From JAAYHV01 sp035268985 (GTDB lineage Bacteria; Bacillota; Clostridia; Peptostreptococcales; Anaerovoracaceae), in contig DATFJV010000078.1 in NCBI GenBank assembly GCA_035268985.1, positions 1 to 64,000 on the forward strand: a stretch of DNA of 64,000 nucleotides, in the 5' to 3' direction. The notes below the pieces were generated by a model. That model was given only the letters and a program-made list of their open reading frames with translations. It was not told the origin of the DNA and ran no database searches. Shown here in pieces: positions 54,528-62,769 of this stretch. Position 1 is the stretch's first letter. Each line of letters opens with the position of its first letter. A program made the position numbers and the translations under genes.

Positions 54528-55994
54528 ATGTCTATTAGCAAAAAAAGAATTATATATTTATTGGGAGCTTTATTAATAGTCATATCACTGTCGATGACTC
54601 CTTCATTAATAGTTTCCCTATTATATGACGAATATCATTGCACTAAAGCTTTTTTAATAACAATGATTATTTGTTTACTAATAGGTCTATTATTTAACAG
54701 AAGGCATACGCCATCAATATCATCCATTAAATTAAAAGATGGTTTTATGATAGTAACAGGTAGCTGGCTACTTGCTTCAATATTTGGTGCGATACCATTT
54801 ATTATTTCAGGATCAATAACAAACCCAGTAGATGCCTTTTTTGAAGCTTGCTCTGGATTTTCTACAACCGGAGCATCAATATTGACAGATATAGAAGCAT
54901 TGCCAATGTCAATGCTTTTTTGGCGTTCATTCACCCATTGGTTAGGTGGAATGGGTATTGTTGTATTTGCAATGGCATTATTACCAAAACTAGGTATTAG
55001 CGGTCAACTAATAGCTAGCGCAGAGACTCCTGGTCCAACATTAGACAAAATTACTCCTAGATTTTCAGACACTGCAAAAAACCTTTATAGAATGTACATA
55101 CTTTTTACAATTTCAGAAGTAATTTTATTATTGATTGGCGGTCTTGATTTGTTTGATGCATTAGTACATACCTTCGGCACAGTTGGTACTGGAGGCTTTT
55201 CAAGCCACAGCGAAAGTATTGCTTATTTCAACAGTTATTATGTACACTGGGTAATCACTATATTCATGATTATTTCGGGAACTAACTTTAACCTTTTTTA
55301 TTTGACTTTAAAAAGAGGAATTAAAAAATTAATAAAAGATGATGAATTTAAGTTTTATTTAAGAATAATTTCACTTTTTACCATGTTAGTAACCTTTGAT
55401 TTGGCAATTACTAAAACCGAAGTAAATTTTCTCAAAGCATTAACGGAATCCATATTTCAAGTATCTTCAATACTTACTACTACAGGTTATGCGACTGCAG
55501 ACTTTGATATTTGGCCGACTTTTGCAAAGATGCTATTATTCATGCTTATGTTTGTAGGTGCTTGCAGTTCTTCTACTGGTGGTGGCGTTAAAATAATCAG
55601 AATACTTGTTTCTTTTAAGCTAATAATGAGAGGTTTTGCTCTGAAAACACATGAAAACCGCATAATAAACATAAAGGTAAATGATCAAAAACTTCAATCT
55701 GATACTGTTTCAAATATAGCCAACTTTCTGTTTTTCTATATATTTCTAGTGTTTATTGGAACCGCCATAATTTCAATAAATAATTATGACATTATGACAA
55801 GTTTTTCAAGTGTTATAGCATGTTTAGGAAATATTGGCCCTGGTTTTTCTATGGTAGGGCCTACAATGAATTACAGCATTTTTTCTAACTTCTCAAAAAT
55901 AGTATTATCATTGCTTATGATCGCCGGAAGATTGGAATTATTTACTTTCTTTATATTGTTTTCAAAACATTTCAGAGACTCCAATAGAGCATAA
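54528..55994 (+). CDS. trkH: Trk potassium uptake channel subunit TrkH (copy 1)
   Basis: The 488-residue membrane protein has the fourfold TrkH/KtrB pore. The four filter loops are CSGFSTTGAS, GTVGTGGFSSHS, ILTTTGYATADF and CLGNIGPGF. The family motif SSSTGGGVKIIR is present. It is encoded 2 bp after trkA and 9 bp before a second trkH. The two paralogs differ in their filter loops. Confidence 0.95.
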   Translation: MSISKKRIIYLLGALLIVISLSMTPSLIVSLLYDEYHCTKAFLITMIICLLIGLLFNRRHTPSISSIKLKDGFMIVTGSWLLASIFGAIPFIISGSITNPVDAFFEACSGFSTTGASILTDIEALPMSMLFWRSFTHWLGGMGIVVFAMALLPKLGISGQLIASAETPGPTLDKITPRFSDTAKNLYRMYILFTISEVILLLIGGLDLFDALVHTFGTVGTGGFSSHSESIAYFNSYYVHWVITIFMIISGTNFNLFYLTLKRGIKKLIKDDEFKFYLRIISLFTMLVTFDLAITKTEVNFLKALTESIFQVSSILTTTGYATADFDIWPTFAKMLLFMLMFVGACSSSTGGGVKIIRILVSFKLIMRGFALKTHENRIINIKVNDQKLQSDTVSNIANFLFFYIFLVFIGTAIISINNYDIMTSFSSVIACLGNIGPGFSMVGPTMNYSIFSNFSKIVLSLLMIAGRLELFTFFILFSKHFRDSNRA

Positions 55995-56003
55995 GGGGAT
56001 AAA

Positions 56004-57470
56004 ATGAATTTAAATTATAATTTATTTAAAAACTTAATATCGTTAACATTTATACTCCTATCAATAATCATGATACCTTCCATTTTAGTCGCCCATTATT
56101 ATAATGAAGTAAATGTTACTTTTTCAATGTCTATAATTGCTGTAATATATTTCTTTATAGGTTTATTTATAAATATAAAGAGCAACAGAAAAAGCATTAA
56201 ATCAACTATTAGAGACGGTTATTTGACCACATTTTTTGTTTGGTTAGCACTAGTTTTCGCATCAGCACTTCCTTACTATTTTAGTAATAGTGGTTATTAT
56301 CTTAGCGATTGTATATTCGAATCTGCTGCTGGTTGGTCAACTACTGGCGCCTTCGTAATACATGCAGACATTTTGCCAAAAGGACTGCTTTTTTGGAAAG
56401 CAACTAACAATTGGTTTGGTGGAATAGGTATGATTATGTTAATTATATCTTTAACACCTTATTTCAATATTTCAGGTCAAAAACTAATAGTAGCAGAAGC
56501 GCCTGGCCCTACATTGGAAAAAATGTCAACCAAATTTACAGGAACCGCCAGATATCTTTATTTCTTTTACTTGATACTTACACTTCTAGAATTTATTATG
56601 CTTAAATATGGTGGTCTTTCCTTATATGATGCTGCTATAAATACTATGAGTGGTATAAGTACCGCAGGAATACATTTGAATTCTGGAGGTATTAGTTATA
56701 ATCTAACAACTTTCAACAAAACAGTTGTTACTATATTTACTTTTTTAGCTGCTACTAATTTCGGAATTTACTTCTTTTTATTTAAAGGGAAATTTGAAGA
56801 TATTCTTGGGGATTTGGAATTTAGAGTATATATTTTGCTAACCTTAGCTTCAACCATAGTTATTTATGTTGCGTTAATTAATTCAGATGAAGCCAAATAC
56901 TATTTTGAGGATTTTTTACATTCAATTTCTATGGCAATTTCTTTCATATCTACGTCCGGCTATAGTTTTACTGATTATTCAATATGGCCTTCATTTGCCA
57001 AGGTTATCTTGATTATATGTATGTTTATAGGTGGCTGTTCAATATCAACAGGTGGAGGGATTAAAATTTCAAGAATTATAGTTTTTTATAAATTAATTCT
57101 TAGAGGAATATATAAAAGAATACACCCTCGTAGTGTTAAACCAGTATCCTTTTTTAAAAAGCCAATTTCAGTTAACAATGTATTTACTATTATGGTTTAC
57201 ATATTACTTTATTTCGTTATATTCTTGATAGGTTCTTTGCTATTATCCCTTGACAATTTATCAATGGAAACTACTTTAAGTGCCACAATAGGAGCTATGT
57301 CTAATACCGGTTTGTCATTTGGTGAATTGGCCAATGTTGCTGATTACTCCATATTTTCTCATCCTGCTAGAATACTATTATCGATATTAATGATAGGTGG
57401 TAGACTTGAATTCTATGCTATCGCATTATTATTCTCTAAGCACTTTTGGAATACTAATATAATAAAATAA
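56004..57470 (+). CDS. TrkH-family potassium transporter (copy 2)
   Basis: This second 488-residue TrkH has the four pore loops as AAGWSTTGAF, MSGISTAGIH, FISTSGYSFTDY and AMSNTGLSFG, and ISTGGGIKISR. It is the same length as copy 1 but clearly diverged, including at the loops around the filter glycines, so it may differ in affinity or in ions, or pair with copy 1. Both share the single TrkA. It ends 24 bp before rnr (convergent). Confidence 0.93.
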   Translation: MNLNYNLFKNLISLTFILLSIIMIPSILVAHYYNEVNVTFSMSIIAVIYFFIGLFINIKSNRKSIKSTIRDGYLTTFFVWLALVFASALPYYFSNSGYYLSDCIFESAAGWSTTGAFVIHADILPKGLLFWKATNNWFGGIGMIMLIISLTPYFNISGQKLIVAEAPGPTLEKMSTKFTGTARYLYFFYLILTLLEFIMLKYGGLSLYDAAINTMSGISTAGIHLNSGGISYNLTTFNKTVVTIFTFLAATNFGIYFFLFKGKFEDILGDLEFRVYILLTLASTIVIYVALINSDEAKYYFEDFLHSISMAISFISTSGYSFTDYSIWPSFAKVILIICMFIGGCSISTGGGIKISRIIVFYKLILRGIYKRIHPRSVKPVSFFKKPISVNNVFTIMVYILLYFVIFLIGSLLLSLDNLSMETTLSATIGAMSNTGLSFGELANVADYSIFSHPARILLSILMIGGRLEFYAIALLFSKHFWNTNIIK

Positions 57471-57494
57471 GGGACATATACTGATACAATCCCA

Positions 57495-59393
57495 CTATTT
57501 TATTATATTGAAATCAATAAGCTTGTCTTTTTCATTCACATCAGTAACTACTATCTTTAAATTATCACCCATGTTAATGCTCTTTTTAGTTTTAGTGCCG
57601 ACCGCTCTATAATTTTTTTCATCAATTATATAATAGTCACCAGGTATCCCATCATATCTAACAAAACCTTCTATAGTATTGTCAAGTTCAATGAATAATC
57701 CGGTTTTTCCTATACCGCTCACTATGCCTCGATACTCTTTTCCAACCTTGTCTTTCATGAATTGAACCATTAAATACTTTTCTACTTTTCTCTCCAAATC
57801 TATGGCAACCCTTTCCATATCAGATGAATGCTTTGAAATGTCTGCCAATTCATTAATATCATCTATAGCATCAGGATTGTGAATACTATTTTTTATTATT
57901 CTATGTACAATTAAGTCAGGATATCTTCTAATTGGTGATGTGAAATGACAATAATATTTAAAAGCCAATCCATAGTGGCCTGTACAACTAGTTCTATATT
58001 CTGCCTTTTTCATCATCCTTAGCATAACTCTATTTATTATATTTTCCATCTTTGTATCTTCTATTGATACTAAAACTTCACTAAGTAATTTTGAATTTAT
58101 ACTATCAAAATTACTGCTAATATTTATATTAAACCCCGCCAAAAAGCCTCTTAACTCATTTATTTTTTCTACATCTGGTTTGTCATGAACTCTATATATA
58201 AATGGAACTTCTAACCAATAAAAATGTTCAGCTACAGTTTCATTTGCAATCAGCATAAATTCTTCAATTATTTTATTAGCAACTCTTCTTACTTCTTTTT
58301 CAATGCTTATTGGATAATCATTTTCATCTAATATGATTTTTGCTTCTCTCATATTAAAATCAAGACTACCTTTTGCTTTTCTTTTTTTTCTTAGTATTAC
58401 TGACAAATGATTCATATTATATATCATTTCTAGAATATGTGAATATCTGTTTTTTAACTCTTTATCTTCATTTTCCAAAATATCCGATACATCATCATAC
58501 ACAAGACGTTCATCAGAATTAATTATACTTTCGAATATAGAATAATCTACTACTACACCTTTATCATCTATTTCCATTTTACATGTTAATGTTAATCTAT
58601 CTTCCTTAGGATTTAAGCTGCATATTCCATTGGATAATTCCTTAGGAAACATTGGTATAACTTTGTTATATAAATATACACTATTACCCCTTAACATAGC
58701 TTCTACATCCAAAGGAGAACCTTTTGATACATAGTGATTTACATCTGCAATATGTACATATAAAAGGTAATTACCATTTTCATTTATTTTAACTGTAACA
58801 GCATCATCAAAGTCTTTTGAATCTTTTCCATCGATTGTTACAGTAAGTTCACTTCTTAAATCAGTTCGATCTTTTTTCTTGTTTATTACTAAATTCTTTG
58901 ACAATATTTTTGATTCTTTTAAAATTTTATCTGAAAATTCATTTCTTATGCCATATTCTCTTATCAAAGATAATATCTCAGCATCCTTTTGATTTTTCTT
59001 GGCAATAATCTCTGTTATTATACCTGTTGAATCCTTATGCTCTCCTGGATATTTTGTAATTTTAGCAACTACAATATCCCCTTGCTTTGCTTTACCTATA
59101 TCCTTATGGTTAATATATACTTCTTCTACCGATTTACCTTTTGATACAACTTTTCCGAAGTTTTTATGTTTAAACAAAGTACCTATGATTTCTTTAGTAT
59201 TTCTTTCAAGTACTTTTGTAATTATCCCCTCTGGACCACCTTTCCAATATATTTCAGGAATTAATTCAACGGCTACATTATCTCCATCCATTGAATTTAA
59301 TATATTGTCTGGAGCTATATAAATATCTCGCTCCTCATCCATTCTAACGAATCCAAATCCATTTTTGTTTTTACTAATTATTCCATTTCTCAT
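57495..59393 (-). CDS. rnr: Ribonuclease R
   Basis: The 632-residue 3'-5' exoribonuclease degrades structured RNA. It has OB/cold-shock domains (about 1-135, opening IISKNKNGFGFVRMDEE), the RNB catalytic domain with IDGKDSKDFDDAVTV (metal Asp cluster) and HVADVN-like HIADVNHYV, FTSPIRRYPDLIVHR, and a C-terminal S1 domain. It is shorter than the usual 700-800; the N-terminal winged helix appears missing. The ribosome site is weak. It starts 20 bp after a 21-bp hairpin and has no room for its own promoter. Confidence 0.95.
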   Translation of the reverse strand: MRNGIISKNKNGFGFVRMDEERDIYIAPDNILNSMDGDNVAVELIPEIYWKGGPEGIITKVLERNTKEIIGTLFKHKNFGKVVSKGKSVEEVYINHKDIGKAKQGDIVVAKITKYPGEHKDSTGIITEIIAKKNQKDAEILSLIREYGIRNEFSDKILKESKILSKNLVINKKKDRTDLRSELTVTIDGKDSKDFDDAVTVKINENGNYLLYVHIADVNHYVSKGSPLDVEAMLRGNSVYLYNKVIPMFPKELSNGICSLNPKEDRLTLTCKMEIDDKGVVVDYSIFESIINSDERLVYDDVSDILENEDKELKNRYSHILEMIYNMNHLSVILRKKRKAKGSLDFNMREAKIILDENDYPISIEKEVRRVANKIIEEFMLIANETVAEHFYWLEVPFIYRVHDKPDVEKINELRGFLAGFNINISSNFDSINSKLLSEVLVSIEDTKMENIINRVMLRMMKKAEYRTSCTGHYGLAFKYYCHFTSPIRRYPDLIVHRIIKNSIHNPDAIDDINELADISKHSSDMERVAIDLERKVEKYLMVQFMKDKVGKEYRGIVSGIGKTGLFIELDNTIEGFVRYDGIPGDYYIIDEKNYRAVGTKTKKSINMGDNLKIVVTDVNEKDKLIDFNIIK

Positions 59394-59412
59394 ACACTAC
59401 TCTCACTTGTCC

Positions 59413-59457
59413 AATAAAAGAATAAAGACCGGCCTAGCCGGTCTTTATTCTTTTATT
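59413..59457 (-). terminator. 21-bp perfect hairpin at the ispH-rpsA/rnr junction
   Basis: Arms 59413-59433 and 59437-59457 are perfectly complementary (21 bp, GC-rich core GACCGGC) with a 3-base loop. The stop codon of ispH-rpsA lies in the arm. On the minus strand the second arm carries a mixed T-rich tail (TTTATTCTTTTATT), so it may be a terminator, partial terminator or processing stem. Confidence 0.85.
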
Positions 59458-61444
59458 ATTCTTCCTCAACAGATTCTACAATTTCTTCTGCAGGTTCATC
59501 TTCAGCAGGATCATCTTCAGCAGGCTCATCACCTGAAGCATCTTTTATGCTTAAACTAATACGTTTTCTATCAACATCTAGTTCAAGTATTTTAGCTTCT
59601 ACTGTCTGTCCTAGTTCTAATTCTTCAGCTACATTGCTAACTCTTTTATTAGCAATCTCTGATATATGTACCAAGCCATCTAAACCAGCTTCTAGTTCAA
59701 TAAATGCACCATATTCTTTTATTTGAACTACTTTACCTGATACTATCTGACCAATTTGATATTTTTCTTCGATAACAGTCCACGGCTCAGGCATTGTCTG
59801 TTTTAGACCCAATGAAATTTTCCCTTTTTCTTCATTCATAGCTAATATCTTAACGTGGATAATATCGCCTATTTTCAGAACCTCTTGTGGGTGTTTTAAT
59901 TTGCCCCAAGATATTTCAGAAATATGCAATAGTCCATCTACGCCACCAATATCAACAAATGCTCCGTAATCAGTAAATCTCATTACTTTACCTTCAACAA
60001 TGTCATCAACATTTAGGTTAGACCATACTTCCGCAATTAACTTACGTTTTTCTTCTAAAAGCACTGCTTTATGTGAGAAAACTGCCCTTCCTCTTCTCAT
60101 ATCAACTCTAGTTACTTTTACATCCATAACTTTACCGATATATTCATCAGCTTTTTCAACATACTTATCTGAAAGCTGTGACAAAGGAATAAATCCAGTT
60201 ACTTCCTTATATGCTGCTATTACTCCACCGTTTACGGCTTTGATTAGCTTCACACTAATACTAGATTTATCTTCTAAAGCTTCATTTATTTCATTCCAAT
60301 TTCCATTGATTTCAAGTTTTTTCTTAGATAAGATGATTCCACCATCTCCATCATCAGTTTTAACTACTTTTGCTTGGATATCGTCGCCTTCTTTAAATAA
60401 ATCTTTTAGTTCTTGGCCTTCCTCAAGGGAGACCTCTTCTTTTGGTATAATACCATCTTTCTTGCATCCTATGTTTACGATAATTTCATTATCTGTAACC
60501 TGATGAACTTTACCATCTACAATTTCCCCACCTCGTGGTAATCTTAAAGATTTGTCAATTTCATCCATTAAATCCAACATAGGATTCTTTTCAAAGTTTT
60601 CAGTGATATTTTCACTCATGCTAGCAATAACCTCCTTAATAATGCATTCAGGCGTCGAGGCGCCTGCTGCAACTCCTATTTTATTACATTTTTGCAAATC
60701 TTTCAATGGCAAATCAGAAATATTTTCAATAAATTTTGTATTTAAACAGTATTTGCTAGCTATTTCGTACAATTTCTTGGTATTTGAACTATTATAACCA
60801 CCAATAACTACCATGCAATCCACTTCCTTAGATAGTTTGGCACAACTTTCTTGTCTTTCCTTTGTAGCATTGCATATGGTATTTTTTAATTCATACCCTA
60901 CTTGATTATTATCAAAGATTTTGATTACTTTGTCTAACGTATTTTTAATTATAGTAGTTTGACATACTATAAAATAATTATCACCCTCTACTTTTTTTGC
61001 TTCTTCTTTTGTTCCTACTATTATCGCTTTATATTCACACCATCCATTTGTTGCTAAAACTTCAGGGTGATTCTTGTCGCCTATTATAACTATTTTCTTG
61101 CCCTCCATATAGGCTTCTTCCACAAATTCATGGATTCTTTTTACCAAAGGGCATGTAGCATCTATTATTTCTAGATTTCTTTTTTTTGCACTCAAAAATA
61201 AATCTTTAGTTTCTCCATGAGATCTAACAATAATCACTGAACTTTCTTTTGCCAATTCAATATTTTCAATTATTGTAAGTCCTTTATTATTTAAGGAATC
61301 TGTAACCGTTTTATTGTGTATTAATTGTCCAATTGTATATATATCCCTATCTTTATTAATCTCTAATTGTTCATATGCTATATCTATGGCTCTTTTTACT
61401 CCAAAGCAAAATCCCGAGTTTTCTGCTCTGATTATTTCTTTCAT
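59456..61444 (-). CDS. ispH: Fused HMBPP reductase (IspH) and ribosomal protein S1
   Basis: This 662-residue fusion is known in Clostridia. Residues about 1-283 are IspH, the last step of the MEP isoprenoid pathway, with [4Fe-4S] Cys in SGFCFGV, DATCPLVKRIHEF and a third in NTICNATKERQ, and the substrate-binding His of LIHNKTV and SHGET. Residues about 305-640 hold four S1 RNA-binding domains, the last two best conserved (GAFVDIGGVDGLLHISE; GAFIELEAGLDGLVHISE). The tail is acidic (ED/PAE repeats). It overlaps rarA by one base. Confidence 0.95.
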   Translation of the reverse strand: MKEIIRAENSGFCFGVKRAIDIAYEQLEINKDRDIYTIGQLIHNKTVTDSLNNKGLTIIENIELAKESSVIIVRSHGETKDLFLSAKKRNLEIIDATCPLVKRIHEFVEEAYMEGKKIVIIGDKNHPEVLATNGWCEYKAIIVGTKEEAKKVEGDNYFIVCQTTIIKNTLDKVIKIFDNNQVGYELKNTICNATKERQESCAKLSKEVDCMVVIGGYNSSNTKKLYEIASKYCLNTKFIENISDLPLKDLQKCNKIGVAAGASTPECIIKEVIASMSENITENFEKNPMLDLMDEIDKSLRLPRGGEIVDGKVHQVTDNEIIVNIGCKKDGIIPKEEVSLEEGQELKDLFKEGDDIQAKVVKTDDGDGGIILSKKKLEINGNWNEINEALEDKSSISVKLIKAVNGGVIAAYKEVTGFIPLSQLSDKYVEKADEYIGKVMDVKVTRVDMRRGRAVFSHKAVLLEEKRKLIAEVWSNLNVDDIVEGKVMRFTDYGAFVDIGGVDGLLHISEISWGKLKHPQEVLKIGDIIHVKILAMNEEKGKISLGLKQTMPEPWTVIEEKYQIGQIVSGKVVQIKEYGAFIELEAGLDGLVHISEIANKRVSNVAEELELGQTVEAKILELDVDRKRISLSIKDASGDEPAEDDPAEDEPAEEIVESVEEE

Positions 61445-62718
61445 TAATCATTCTCCTTTAATTTTTTTAAATGCTCTTTAAATGATCTTTCTGAACCATT
61501 TTCACTAGGCTCATAATACACAATCTTTTCATTATATAAATTATCTGGTAAATATTGCTGTTTAATATATCCACCATTATCATGGGGATATTTATAGCCT
61601 ACACCTTTACCTAATTTTTTGGATCCGTTATAATGATTATCCATTAAGTGATTAGGAACATCATCTATTTCCCTGTTTTTTATATCTGCCATTGCTCTTC
61701 TATATGCCATATATGCTCTATTTGATTTTGGCGAAGACGCTAAAAGTATAACAACCTCGCTAAGCATTATTGATGCTTCTGGAAAACCAACCATCATAGC
61801 GCCATCTACTGCAGATTTAGTAATAGTTAACGCAGTAGGATAAGCCATTCCAATATCTTCAGACGCCATTACCAATAGTCTTCTTCCTATCGTTTTTATG
61901 TCTGCTCCACCGTCTATTAATCTTGCTAAATAATGTATTGATGCATCAGGATCGGAGCCTCTTACGGATTTTTGCAAAGCAGAAAGCAAATTATACATAT
62001 CATCGGTTTTATCATAAAAGCCTATTTTTCGTTGCATAGCTTCTTCTACAACTTTGTTATCAATAACTTCACCATTTTTTAGGTTATCAATTATGAAACC
62101 TAAAGTATCCAATGCAACTCTTGCGTCACCATTTGCTAATTCAGCCATCAAATCCATGGCCTTTTCATCATATTTAAAATCTAGCGAACCAAATCCAACA
62201 TTTTTGTCTTCGATACCCCTAAATAGTATTTTTAATATATCATTTTTGTTTAATTTTTTAAATTCATATATATTTCTAACCCTGCTAATAACGGCATTAT
62301 TAATAGCAAAATACGGGTTTTCCGTAGTTGAACCAATGAATTTAATAACCCCTTCTTCCAAAGCCTTTAAAAGTGAGTCTTGCTGTAATTTATTCCATCT
62401 ATGGAACTCATCAATATAAACATAAGTTGAACGTTTTTCAATACCATAAAGCCTGTCTTTAGCGTTGTCTATTAGTGTTTTTAATTCCTTTGTCCCTGTA
62501 GTGGACGCATTTATTTCAACAAATCTACTGTCCATTTCGCTGGAAATTATTCTTGCCAAAGTGGTTTTGCCCGTTCCTGAAGGACCGAAGAAAATGGCTG
62601 AATTAAAACTTTTATTCTTTATTGAATTATACAGCAGTGATTCTTTATACAAAAAATGTTCTTGTCCTACAAATTCATTTATATCCAAAGGTCTTAATCT
62701 AGTTGATAATGGTATCAT
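61444..62718 (-). CDS. rarA: Replication-associated recombination ATPase RarA (MgsA)
   Basis: The 424-residue AAA+ protein, related to clamp loaders, acts at stalled forks. Walker A is GPSGTGKTT, Walker B VYIDEFHRWNK (DEFH variant), sensor 1 GSTTENPYF with Arg finger SRVRN, and the C-terminal helical tetramerisation domain begins near LARLIDGGADIKTIGRRL. It starts 17 bp after the eno terminator and runs into ispH-rpsA. Confidence 0.96.
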   Translation of the reverse strand: MIPLSTRLRPLDINEFVGQEHFLYKESLLYNSIKNKSFNSAIFFGPSGTGKTTLARIISSEMDSRFVEINASTTGTKELKTLIDNAKDRLYGIEKRSTYVYIDEFHRWNKLQQDSLLKALEEGVIKFIGSTTENPYFAINNAVISRVRNIYEFKKLNKNDILKILFRGIEDKNVGFGSLDFKYDEKAMDLMAELANGDARVALDTLGFIIDNLKNGEVIDNKVVEEAMQRKIGFYDKTDDMYNLLSALQKSVRGSDPDASIHYLARLIDGGADIKTIGRRLLVMASEDIGMAYPTALTITKSAVDGAMMVGFPEASIMLSEVVILLASSPKSNRAYMAYRRAMADIKNREIDDVPNHLMDNHYNGSKKLGKGVGYKYPHDNGGYIKQQYLPDNLYNEKIVYYEPSENGSERSFKEHLKKLKEND

Positions 62719-62735
62719 ATTACTCCTTAAATAAC

Positions 62736-62758
62736 AATTCCGGCTAGAAGCCGGAATT
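62736..62758 (-). terminator. Terminator (or intercistronic hairpin) after enolase
   Basis: AATTCCGGCT and AGCCGGAATT pair over 10 bp with a 3-base loop; on the minus strand GTTATTT follows. The rarA start is only 17 bp further on, so the hairpin may let some transcription through. Confidence 0.78.
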
Positions 62759-62769
62759 TACTTTATTAA

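Noticed and set aside
57471..57494. Shared terminator between trkH copy 2 and rnr
   Set aside because: GGGA and TCCC are the only pairing arms, too weak and without a proper T tract.
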